Origin: Hygrophila difformis
Taxonomy: Eukaryota > Streptophyta > Magnoliopsida > Lamiales > Acanthaceae
Direction of reading: 5' to 3'
DNA: 64,000 nt
Assembly: GCA_030278955.1 (NCBI GenBank)
Contig: JAOANR010000011.1
Coordinates: forward strand, 49,649,417 to 49,713,416
In this document: in pieces, positions 20,901 through 31,520 of the stretch
Layout: each line of letters begins with the position of its first letter
Numbering within the stretch: position 1 is the first letter of the stretch
Notes under the pieces: generated by a model
The model's database searches: none
What the model was told of the DNA's origin: nothing
The model's input: only the letters and a program-made list of their open reading frames with translations
Program-made: the position numbers and the translations under genes

Positions 20901-23548
20901 GTGGAAAATAGAAACGAAGAGTTGGCTAGATGATTCTGAAGTTTTGACAGGCTTCTACCATATTTCTATTAAATTTGTCTGGGTGGGCTGGCTTAGTTAA
21001 AGAAATTAACAAACTTCATTTCAAGTTGCTACTCTGTTTTCTTGAGGAGACTCACAAGAATGATTAAATTAGCCCCAAGTAGCTACCTGCTAAACATTTT
21101 ATGCAGCTGGCATTGTGAGATATTTCGAGTGAGGCTGTGAGGGCGATAATCTTTTTCCAATCACGTGCTGTAGTGTTTTGCATCATATTTTGACAAGTTC
21201 AGTTGAGTTCATTCTTTTGTTTTAAGCATGTTATTTGCACTATTTTGATCATCTTGGATTATTTAGGTGGCCAGCATTCTAAATATTTTGGATGATAGGT
21301 TGAGCCAAAATGTGGGGAATTTCATCCTAAGGTTTGTTGTGTTTTGCCAATTCTTATTCATGCCATAGTCACAAGATGTGTTGAAACATTAGTTTTGTGC
21401 TCTTAATATCTTCACCGGATACCTGTAAAAGTTGGTTCTTCTATGATCTCAATCTCTTTCCTTTGCTATACTTGTCCCTACTTCTTACAGCTGTCAAACT
21501 TATGAAGGTGGAATTTCTGGTGAGCCAGGTTCTGAAGCTCATGGTGGGTATGTACTAATCACTATGCATCCATTCCTAATTTATCTCCCAGTAGTAACTT
21601 CCTTTTATTGAACTACTCTTGGCGGATCATGTTTGTTAGGTACACATTCTGTGGCCTGGCTGCAATGGTCCTGATAAATGAGGCTGATCGTCTGGACTTG
21701 CCTGCACTAGTGGTAAGTGAGGCCTTCTCTTTTCCATTCAGATTATGGCTCTGTACATGATTCATTTAACTTGTTATAATAGCTAGCTTTGAAGGGTACA
21801 TTTGGCTGAAATACTTGATGTAGAATGTTCTTTTACGGGCATTTAAATTCCCAGTTCCCACATCCTTATATTTAGGCATTGCAAAACATATGCATTGTCA
21901 TTGAGGTGGTATCAATTTGGTTGGTCCACTTGATGGGCAGTTCATATTGAGTGGCACAGTAATATAGTCTTGGTGGTATCATTTCTGATACATCTTCATG
22001 TCTTGAAAATCTGAAGGATTTTAGAATTATTTCAATAAACCGGGTTGTCTTCTAGATTCCAAAAATTGATCTCTTTTGGTAATACTTTGTCTCATTTACT
22101 AATTCGATATAAACTTACACACTCATTTGTATATATATATATTCCAGAATTGGCTGGTATTCAGGCAAGGAGTAGAATGTGGATTTCAAGGCAGAACAAA
22201 TAAATTGGTTGATGGATGCTACTCTTTTTGGCAGGTGAATAGAGGAATCATTATTGTAATAGTAGTTTTTTTCAATGGGTGATAGATTTTGGTGTGTAAC
22301 TTGTAACCCCAGGGAGGTGTGGCTGCAATTATTCAACGACTACATTCACTTCTTAATGATCAACTTGGTCTACCAAAAACCTTCACATATGACTGTGGAA
22401 CTGATAGTGATAATGATTCTTCGAGCTCTGGCGGAGAGCAATTATCTGAAAGGGCATCTTCTCCAATACAAGACACAATCTGTCAACACAAAGATAAAGG
22501 TATCAAAAAGTTCAACCAGCTAACTGTTAAACATTTTACTTAGCTGCAGCAATAATAATAATAAAAATGTTACTGCAGTCCGTAATCCTCACAGATTTCT
22601 CTCTGTAGGAGAATCTAGTGCTCCAGCTGCGGATTATAATCAGGGCTACAATTTTATCAAAGGTCCCATTGGCATGAAACCTATTTTCAACAGCATGGCG
22701 TTGCAGCAATACATTCTTCTTTGCACACAGGTACATGGCAACATTAAATCTGCCCTCATTAACTATTGAATCAAGATGGTTGAGCTTGCGTTTGAATCAG
22801 GTTTGTGTCAAATGTAGGGAACTTGAGTTGGTTGATTTTGTGCAGACTCTATGTAGAGTTTGACTGACTTGACAAAATCCGTAGAAATTTGGAGAGATTT
22901 TGCATAGTTATAATTTTTAAAAGAATCCATTAAAGTCTATGAAGAATTAAAATCCATAAACTATTGAATACCTCAATTTTAAAGACTTTTTAAAATCTGT
23001 ATTGAATACCTCTAGATTTTTAAAGACTTTTTAAAATCTAAATTGAATACACCCAGACTTTCAAACTCCAAAAAAATCTTATAGACTCTCTATCCAATAC
23101 ACCCCTTAATCTTGATTAAACAACCAAGCACATCTATTTGAATTACTTGTGAAAATGGTCTCCTTTATGGTATTAATTTTGTGTTGTAACTAAACAGGGA
23201 ATCCATGATATAGAAAAGATAATACTATATCATTCTCCTGGACTTAGAAATTGCCTGTTTTTACATCTGGTGGATGGATTGTTATTACAATAGGAAACTT
23301 GTTTGTCGATGCAGGAAGAGGCAGGTTTCAGGGACAAGCCAGGGAAACGACGAGATCACTATCATACATGTTATGTTCTAAGTGGGCTCTCTGTGTGCCA
23401 CCATGCCAATGATAAAAAAGCTGATTCATCTCCTTTGCCAAGGGACATTTTGGGGCCTTACTCCAATGTATTGGAACCCATTCACCCACTCTACAACATT
23501 GTTTTGGACAAGTACTATGAAGCCTACCAGTTCTTTGCAATATCCTGA
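17958..23548 (+). CDS. FTB/ERA1: Protein farnesyltransferase beta subunit (ERA1 type), 14 exons
   Basis: This is the catalytic beta subunit that, with the alpha subunit, transfers farnesyl from farnesyl diphosphate to CaaX cysteines; plant loss mutants (era1) are hypersensitive to abscisic acid. Exons: 17958-18070, 18208-18294, 18533-18638, 18866-18901, 19554-19636, 19731-19784, 20037-20088, 21267-21331, 21491-21547, 21640-21712, 22148-22234, 22313-22499, 22609-22730, 23315-23548. They total 1,356 bp (451 residues). All introns are GT-AG and frames join. Repeated alpha-alpha barrel motifs are clear (PHGGYGGGPSQMPHLATTYA; CQTYEGGISGEPGSEAHGGY). The zinc ligands are present: D264 and C266 in LVDGCYSFW, and H391 in HYHTCYVLSGL. 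Exon 12 holds a plant-type acidic/serine insertion. The first in-frame ATG is 17958. Nothing looks broken. Confidence 0.96.
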
Positions 23549-23805
23549 GTAACCACAGTGGCTATTTATAAGAGTTTACCTTGTATTTATCTGTAATCAT
23601 GACTTCTTTTTCCCCTTTGAGTTGGAAAGCATGAACATTCTTCATTAAAAATTTTGCATAATTGTTTTGAAAATGTTTTAGATGGTTTAGTTTTACATTT
23701 GGCCATATAAAAGGTGTACATGTTTTAGATGGTTTGGTTTTCAAACTGAAACTTCCGGGAGTTGAACTCCTGGAGTCACTATTTACTCACAGGCCGCGGT
23801 TATAT
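23549..23805. other. 3' flank of farnesyltransferase gene
   Basis: AT-rich sequence with the presumptive 3' UTR. No other feature is seen before the MULE-like copy B and its duplication. Confidence 0.5.
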
Positions 23806-23815
23806 ATATACCCAC
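23806..23815. repeat. 10-bp TSD of MULE-like copy B, left
   Basis: ATATACCCAC, repeated exactly at 25237-25246. Confidence 0.85.
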
Positions 23816-25236
23816 GGTTTTGGTTAGGGTGCGATCAAGTCATTTGACTTGATGTGCTGCGGAAGATTCCCACCATTGATTAATTTTGTAAATCAACGGT
23901 TGAGATTAACTTGAAGGTTAAAATAGTAAATTTGCTATATTATTTGAGAATGAACGTTCTTCTTCTTCTTCCGTCTTCTTCGGTTCTTCTTCTCTTCTTC
24001 TTTGCATTTCAAGGATTGATATCATACTACCCTCCAATTTGCTTAATTATGCTGCTATACATAGATATACGTCGCTGAAATATTTTTAAATAAAGTCATT
24101 GAATTGTTCATGAAAACGTACCCGAAATATTCTAGTTGAGTCGCTGAATTATTCTTCATAGCATCGCTGAATTCTTCTTGACAGCCTCGCTGAATTCTTC
24201 TTTGTAGCGTCGCTGAATTCTTCTGTGTAATGTGGCTGAATGCTGAACTCTTCTAGATTAGTGTCGCTTAAATATTTTTTATTTGAAATTATCTATTAAT
24301 ATATTTGTTACCATTCGTTGATGATTATTTGAAAATATTAGATTAGATATGATATTATTTACCAAATATTAGATATGATAACATACTAAATATAGGTTTA
24401 CCAAATATTAGATATGATATTATTTACCAAATATTAGATATGATAACAGAATTGTTTTTGGTAGCATCGCTGAATCATTCTTGGTAGCGTCGCTGAATTC
24501 TACTTGGTACCATCGCTGAATTACTCTACCTGATCTCGCTGAAATATATTTGATAGCATCCCTTCATTATTTTTGATAGCATCACATAATTGTTTTTGGT
24601 AGCATCGCTGAATTATTCTAGGTTGCGTCGCTGAATTATTCTTGGTATCATCGCTGAATTATGCTAGATACGGTCGGTGAAATATATTTGATAGCATCCC
24701 TTCATTATTTTTGGTAGCATCACATAATTATTTTTGGTAGCATCGCTGAATCATTATAGGTTGCATCGCTGAATTATTCTTGGTACCATCGCTGAATTAT
24801 TCTTGGTACCATCGCTGAATTATGCTAGATACTGTCGCTGAATTCCTCTACTTGTGGTCCCTGAAATATATTTTATAGCATCACTTAATTGTTTTTGGTA
24901 AGATCGCTGAAATGATCTATTAATAAACTTGATACGTATCTTTGATCATAAAAAGATATTATTTGAAATATTAGATATGGATTACCAAATATTTGATATG
25001 ATTTACCAAATAATAAATATGATAACATACTAAATATAGAGTTACCAAATATTAGATATGATAACATGTCTAAAATACTTGTTGTATCGCTGAAATGCAT
25101 TGTTTTTAAAATGAACTATTATTGTGTTATGACAATTATACCCTTTATCATTTACAACCCTTGGATTTTAAACGGACGCTTCAGATCGCTGCCTTGATGT
25201 GCTGCGGGATTTGTTGATTGCACCCTAACTGGACCC
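23816..25236. mobile_element. MULE-like nonautonomous element, copy B, with TCGCTGAATT array
   Basis: The 1,421-bp sister of copy A has termini GGTTTTGGTTAGGGTGC and, reverse-complemented, GGGTCCAGTTAGGGTGC, flanked by a perfect 10-bp duplication. Both ends also share CTTGATGTGCTGCGG in direct orientation. The interior has two TCGCTGAATT arrays (about 24063-24275 and 24450-24920) separated by ACCAAATATTAGATATGAT repeats (24355-24445, again 24980-25070). No transposase is present. It lies about 270 bp downstream of the farnesyltransferase stop codon. Confidence 0.85.
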
Positions 25237-25246
25237 ATATACCCAC
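25237..25246. repeat. 10-bp TSD of MULE-like copy B, right
   Basis: Exact copy of ATATACCCAC at 23806-23815. Confidence 0.85.
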
Positions 25247-26527
25247 AAAAAATGTTAGGGCACCCAAATCGTGCCTAAAATATCATAAATATGCCTACTT
25301 AATCAAATACATTGGAGACAGAGGATTGGAGCACACACAATTTTCTTCTCTCTCTTTCTCTTCTTACTACCTTCAAACCAAAATCTAGAACCATACTTCT
25401 TGCGTTTTATCCTTTCCACATTTCCTCCTTTCATTCAATGGATAATGGGGATGAATACCAACATCAACATTAAGTGAAAGAACATGAATACCAATATCAG
25501 TACCAACATTAGCATATAGAACACGCAAGTTAGTGATTTTTTTATGTTTTGTATTTTAAAATTTTAGTTTTAGTTGTGCCGGGCATGGATATAGTTTTGG
25601 ACATGGTTGGCCGATGAGTGAAGAATGGAACGGACATGACTGGCCGATCAGTGGATGAATGTATCGGATATGGATGGCCGTTAGTTGGAATTTTGTGTTT
25701 TTACATTGAACGGCCAGACCTCTCTAGCCAAACGGCCAGGTTTGGCCGATCGTATCTCTAGCCAAACGGCCAGGCCAGGTCTGGCCGCATTGAATTTTTT
25801 TTCCTAATTTTGTTTAATTGTTTATTAATTGTAGCATAATGGCATACCATTAAGTGAGGAAAGTGTTGCATGAAAATGGTGGCGGCCCGACGAACACGAA
25901 CACCACCTGAGTTAATAAACAACCAGATATGCTGGACTGGAATAGATCGAAAAAAAATGGAATGGCCGGCCGCCTGTATATAAAACGAACCGCCACTATT
26001 GGCAGTTCGTTCTTCCAAGCAAACATCCAATGTTGGACGTTTGCTTCTCCACGGCCATGGATGTCCATGGCCGTTCACTGCTAGTAGCCCTTCATTTTCA
26101 TCAACACTTCCTCAGCATATTTCACAGTTTGGGTCTCGTCTCCGTGTCCTTCCTCTTCGGTCTCTCTTTCGCCTCTTGCCTGATTCTTTTGTGTGTTTGG
26201 AAGGTAGATATTAGGATTTATGGAATGGATCTTCTAACCCTAGATTGCCAATCCTATTTTTTTCGTTGGACACTTTAGAAATGGTAAAATGGGTAAATGT
26301 GTATTGTGTGCCCCTAACTTTCTTATATTAATGGTGATGTGCCCCTATCATCGTGTGTTTGTAGGAAAATGTTGTGTGTCTGCCGGGACCTTTACTCACC
26401 ACCCTATCTACTAAGGAAATAAACAAACTCCCGGGCTTGCGACACCAGATAGATCCAGTCCGCTAATTTTCCATCTTCAATAATCATTTGTAATACTCTT
26501 ACTCTCTTAGGATCTTCTAAAGTATTA
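25247..26527. other. Intergenic with GGCC-rich repeats and three successive hairpins
   Basis: At about 25575-25790 short GGCCGAT / AACGGCCAGG motifs recur in both orientations. At 25984-26074 three stem-loops follow one another (separate entry). Overlapping frames at 25758-26278 are shadows of these palindromes and no family is recognised. Confidence 0.5.
25984..26074. repeat. Cluster of three adjacent perfect or near-perfect hairpins
   Basis: Hairpin 1: AACGAACCGCCA ... TGGCAGTTCGTT with a 4-base loop (25984-26011). Hairpin 2: a 30-base palindrome with core AACATCCAATGTTGGACGTT (26017-26046). Hairpin 3: ACGGCCATGGA / TCCATGGCCGT (26051-26074). Six bases later comes CTAG followed by T, as at a Helitron 3' end, and a TATA-like TATATAAAA precedes at about 25976. 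The function is unknown. Confidence 0.7.
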
Positions 26528-26827
26528 ATTCCTCCATTTTTTAAAGAAAGCTACACTTATAAAAATGATACTATTCACAAAACCACTTTGACTTAAGTTT
26601 TACAAGTTATACTAATTCCTCCATTTTTTAAAGAAAGCTACACTTAAGTTTTAACGAAGTTATACAAGTTAAAATATAGCCAAGTGAGATCTTGTTAGAT
26701 TTAAAATATAGAACTTTTTGAATTTTTATTCGTACCGAATTTGAGTTATTAATGATTTAAAATACCGAATTACATTACCGTGCTGAGTGTGTCCGTAGCA
26801 AGTACCAAAGAAAGAAAACAGAGGAAG
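26528..26827. mobile_element. Stowaway-like MITE with duplicated left end, in the CASP-like promoter
   Basis: The left end ATTCCTCCATTTTTTAAAGAAAGCTACACTT occurs twice, about 80 bp apart (26528 and 26606). The right end is AACAGAGGAAG before TA at 26828. The interior carries AAGTGAGATCTTGTTAGATT. It ends about 155 bp before the ATG of the CASP-like gene. Confidence 0.7.
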
Positions 26828-26981
26828 TACATATCTGTGGCTGTGACCATTGCCGTCAGACCTGAGTCAGAGTCACCGCCGCCCCATAAAAAAAAAATGA
26901 GTGCTTCGTAGATAGTATAAGTTCATAAGTTCAATTTTGAAACCCAAATTGAATATTAATTCCAATTTTTTCTCTAAAAGC

Positions 26982-27611
26982 ATGGAAAAATCACAAACGG
27001 ATCCCCATGGCGCCGGAGAACACATATCTCTCTCGCCGCCGGTGGGTTCGTCGCGATCTTCCACGGACAGCAACCACAGCAGCGGCCACATCTCGCTCTC
27101 CCCGCCGCGGGGTTCTAATCGGGACTCACCCGGACGTTCCTCGATCGAATCCGATCGCCACATCTCGATCAATCTTAGCCGCGGCGGCTCCTCTCCGGAG
27201 ACTGGAGACCCTCGGTCGCCGGAGGGGAAGCCTCCGCCGGCGGTTGTGAGGAAGGATGTGTTTATGGAGCCTAAGGAGCACATGGTTGTGTTCGAGGAGC
27301 CCGCGGCGGCGGTGGTGAGCCGTGTTGTATTGGAGGAGCCCAAGGCGCCCGCGCGCAAGGCCAGCAGGCCTGATCCGGTGGCGGCAGGAGGAGGCGGCGG
27401 CGGTGGCATTGAGCGGCGGAGGTTTACGCCGTCGCTGTCGATATTGAAAAGAGCGAAGAGGGATAAGATGGTGAAACAAGCTGGATTGGGATTTAGGGTT
27501 TTTGGATTCCTCTTCTGCTTGGTGGCGCTATCGGTAATGGCGGCGGATAGGCATCAAGGCTGGGCCATTGATTCTTTCTATAGTTACAAAGAATTCAGGT
27601 AAAATTATGAA

Positions 27612-27648
<37 letters not shown>

Positions 27649-29037
27649 TATTGCGATTGAATTCATTATTAGCAGAAATCGATTTAGAATTTGAAATAAT
27701 CAGTTTGAATTTTGGACAGCGGAATGGATGCATTTTTTGATTTCTATTTGAATTATTAGATTGAAAAGTTTGCAAGGAATTTTTTGAAACAACAGTTTTG
27801 GTTTTGTTTAGTGTTTATTGGGTGTATTGCAAATGAAATAAAAATCAAAAGAAAAAGAATGCTGTGGTTTGGATGTACTATTGGATTAGTGTTTTGGTTT
27901 GTTTTGAAAGAAAAAAGGTGCAATACTCCTTGCTTTGTTTTAGCGCATTAGAAATTTGAATGGAGGGTTTTGCAGGTACTGTATATCAGTGAATGCAATT
28001 GGATTTGTGTATTCAGCAGCTCAGGCTTTCGACATGTGGTACAATTTGGCCACTGGGACGTATATCGCGCATCGCCAGAACCAACGGCTTCGCCATTACT
28101 TTGATTTTGCACTTGATCAGGCAAGTTATAACTCTGGGGGGATTAGTATTGAAGTGTTTTGTTGAATCATTGCCTCCTTTTAAATCTTTTGTAAATATTT
28201 TAGTGACACTTGATTACTAGGGACATGCTTTGGTTTAGTTTTCTCTTGTTTGTGGACTCTGGTGCTGTGCTGTGTTGTGGTTATGGTCAGGATTTTTGAC
28301 AAATCAAAATAAAATAAAATAAAATAAATTGATTGTATAAATTTGGTCATTGCAATTGTAGCGATATGTCGTGATCAGAATGATATCACGAAATGGACAT
28401 AACAAGAATCCCTCAAGAATGAGCTTTGGTGGAGACGTGGAGTAATCGAATGAATTTTTGGTCCTTACTTAAAAGTGTGTAGAATAAAGTCCACAAACAA
28501 GATGTTATTAATGCTCTCTTCCCGAAAATTGAGTTCATCTTTTGGCCTCACCTAAAAAACTAACATGCCATCTATTTTCCCTTATTTTGATTGAGACCAA
28601 GGGGAGGTTTTGTAGTATGAAACTGTGAATAGTGTGTCCATTTTCTTATCCATTTGATTTATTGAAACTTTCTATTGCAGTCTCCGCTTAGTACTTATGG
28701 TTCTCCATTCTTATATGTTCTGTGTTCGTTTGTTATCCTCCATGTTTGACCGCTTTTCAGTTCTTGTCTTCTTGAACCTTGTATTGTAAGAACCTCATAA
28801 GGTTTAGCACGATTTGCTTATGACGTGTTTTTCTGGTGACAGATGATAGCATATCTTCTTATATCAGCCTCTTCATCAGCCGTCATCCGGGTTGAGGACT
28901 GGCAATCCAACTGGGGGAGGGACAAGTTCCCAGATATGGCTACTGCCTCCATATCAGTGTCTTTCCTTGCATTTATTGCCTTGGCAATGAGTTCTCTAAT
29001 ATCTGGATATACTCTTTGCACCTCTAAACCATTGTAG
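26982..29037 (+). CDS. CASP-like protein (4A type), 3 exons
   Basis: This four-transmembrane MARVEL-like protein belongs to the CASP-like family; CASPs scaffold plasma-membrane domains that guide local cell-wall modification. Exons: 26982-27598, 27976-28120 and 28843-29037, 957 bp (318 residues). Intron 1 is GT-AG; intron 2 starts GC (CAG|GCAAGT), a standard GC-AG site. The N-terminal ~150 residues are cytosolic-looking, Ser/Pro-rich, with three imperfect repeats of (G)HISLSPPxGS. Membrane segments: LGFRVFGFLFCLVALSVMA; around YCISVNAIGFVYSAAQAF; MIAYLLISASSSAVIRV; and SISVSFLAFIALAMSSLISG. The long N-terminal extension and C-terminal pattern fit group 4A. Start: the first ATG in frame, which opens MEKSQTD. 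A (TTA)n microsatellite lies in intron 1. Confidence 0.92.
27614..27651. repeat. (TTA)n microsatellite in CASP-like intron 1
   Basis: About a dozen uninterrupted TTA units shortly after the splice donor. Confidence 0.9.
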
Positions 29038-29582
29038 TTCTTCAAACTTCTTATTACGGCACGCCTCTTTACCTGCAGTGTTTCCGTAAAAGCTGTCCAG
29101 AGCTGAGAAGGGAGAATTTCTTGTCACGTTTGTACATATGTATTCCTGTAAGTGGAGATTTTGTTTGCACAATTGAACTTCTACAGTGTAAAAATGATTA
29201 AATCTGGGACTATTAAGTATTATTAGAAAAATCGTTTGATTGTCTATTGTCTCTTGTATTGTGCTCTTCCTATGTGACTTATGGATCTTTGTGAGTTGGA
29301 AAACAATCTATAAAATATTACTATGAAACTTCAGAAATAGTTCTATCTGTGTTTAGAATCAAGCATGAGTTGTCCTATAGTGTAATGTGTTAAGTGTAGC
29401 CATGTTGGTCAACCCGGGGTTGACTTGAGCTCCATGCCTCATGGATGTATTATCTGTATGGATATTTTTTATAAAAAAATCCATGTGGTTGTGTAATGAT
29501 CATAATGGTGGCCATGTCGATGGGAAAATGATCATCGCCTAGATCATTCCAAAAAGCGACCCACATAAATCATGGTCATGGA
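29038..29582. other. 3' flank of CASP-like gene
   Basis: Presumptive 3' UTR, then AT-rich spacer; nothing else recognised. Confidence 0.5.
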
Positions 29583-29590
29583 ACCCAAAC

Positions 29591-29914
29591 TAGGGGTAAA
29601 TTAACAAGTAGAGCTACTCGAACTTGACTCGGGACTCGGATTCGAGTCATGTACTCGAGCAGTCGAGTAGGGTATTCCAGTATCAAGTTTGAGCTTGAGC
29701 CCATTGCCCAAATATATGATACTTGTACTCGCCCAAATATATAATACTTGTACTCGACTCCAGTACTCACTTGAGTACTCGATTCATTTTTTCTCTAAAA
29801 ATGCAAAAGAAAAAACAAAAAACCAAAAAAAAAAAAAAAACTCGAGCTCAAGAATGACAAGAAAAATAGAATAAAATAAAATAATCGAGCTCAACTCGTT
29901 CCTTTTCACCCCTA
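29591..29914. mobile_element. hAT-like MITE
   Basis: Ends are TAGGGGTAAA and TTTTCACCCCTA (imperfect inverted repeats). The 8-bp flanks ACCCAAAC (29583-29590) and ACCCAAAA (29915-29922) match at 7 of 8. The interior repeats ACTCGA motifs. The assignment rests on TSD size and the TAGGGGT end. Confidence 0.55.
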
Positions 29915-29922
29915 ACCCAAAA

Positions 29923-31520
29923 CCACACCCGTGGCATTCGCCTAAATCTTGATTCTTGAATGAATAAAAGTTCTTTTTTATTTCCAAAAAAAAAAAAAAA
30001 AGAATCGTTGAGAGATTTCAAACTCACCTTCCTCGTCTAGTTAAGTCAATTTTTCTCACAATTTTATGGAGTACAACTCACATTTACATTAGCAATTCAA
30101 TAGTATATAAACTTGAATAAAAATTATGGTACTACTAGTATCTTATCATCAAACTAATTTCTTAGATATCAATCTTTGCCTCAGAAAAGGTTTGCAAAAT
30201 ATCGTATTCAGCTCGCTGCATAGAAAATGTTTTTGACATATAGGTTTCGCTGCCACCATCCATTTGTACTAATTTTTAATTTTCAGTCAATTTCAACCAT
30301 CGGCCATTCACAATCTTCCCAAACTTCTTAAAGCTAACAATACATACATTATTATGGCCGAAATTTTACTAACTGCACGTACCTCACTTGGCGCCGCGAT
30401 ACTTGTTCCTCGCAGCCTTTCCATTTTTATCAAACCCTCCATTTCAATCTCCGGCCCTTATTTAGATTCTTCCGTTTTTTGCTTCGCGTGCCACTACAAT
30501 TGCGCCTGAAATTTTTGGAGCGCATACACTTTGAGTTGTTAACGATATCTTTGTTAAGTTTTCAGCTATTTGTAATGTTGCTCGTTAATAAATTTAATGA
30601 TTGAGCTCATGTTCATGCTCGTGCTCATTTGGATTTGAGAATTAGAATTAATTCCGTTTATAATTTTATAGGTAAAATAGCCATAGTAATCCCTTGTTTT
30701 TTAATTTTTTCTAAATACATCCCTTATACTGATTTTTGGACCAAAACAGTCCGCTAGCTTTTCTAATTAAATCCCAAGACATCATTTTTTCAATAATGGG
30801 GCATAATTGCTTTGTCATCTAATTATGCCTCATTAGTGAAAAAAAAGAGGATATTAGAAAAGCTAGCGGATTGTTTTGGTCCAAAAATTAGTAAGGTATG
30901 TATCTGGGAAAAATGAAAAGAAAAAGGACTACTAGGGCTATTTTACCTAATTGTTCCTCTATTTTTTTAAAGATTGCTGCGGACCCCCATTGGACAACAG
31001 TTTTCATATTGCACACATATGACATGTATGAGTATTCAAGGAAACTAACACCTCTATAGCTATTTGATTGAACTTGCAGCCAGAAACGATAAAATTTGTA
31101 CTTGTACAATATTAATTTATAAGAACGAATCCACTACTTTTGCAATTGTAGACCATTTTCTATATCATGAAACACCACCATTTTAGTAGCATAGTTTGTT
31201 GTGAAGAAACTTTTGTATTGCACTGATAAAACATGGTTAAGAAAACAAATACATTATACATTCATAGATCATTTATTCTCTTTTTCTTTATTAATTTTAT
31301 TTTGTTGTCAAGTATCAAGGAACATCCCAATACTGAGCAACAAAATGATAGTACAACAAAACCCATGACACCACACACAAGTACATTGGTTTTGCACTCA
31401 TTTTAAATGCACTAGTAACTATTCATTCAAATAGATTCATAAACTACTTTATTTTGGCGTTAAGAGTCTGCCTCCCTAAGTATGCCTTTAGACCTTTCAG
31501 TCGATGTAGAGTCGTCGTCC
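29923..31520. other. Intergenic spacer
   Basis: AT-rich. Contains the foldback at 30669-30949. Nothing else is recognised; the TTTTATGG-rich tail at 31455-31520 is the end region of the minus-strand gene. Confidence 0.5.
30669..30949. mobile_element. Short foldback MITE
   Basis: TAGGTAAAATAGCC at the left is mirrored by GGCTATTTTACCTA at the right. The arms stay complementary for about 130 bp (for example TTTGGACCAAAACAGTCCGC against GCGGATTGTTTTGGTCCAAAA). No clear target duplication. Confidence 0.65.

Noticed and set aside
22790..23110. MITE-like sequence in farnesyltransferase intron 13 (AATACACCC motifs)
   Set aside because: Repeated TTTTAAAATCT and GAATAC words suggest an old insertion, but I could not define ends or a duplication.
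25254..26320. Possible element bounded by GTTAGGGCAC and GTGCCCCTAAC
   Set aside because: Ends are only partly inverted and no target duplication could be found; the resemblance to the array element's GTTAGGGTGC end may be chance.
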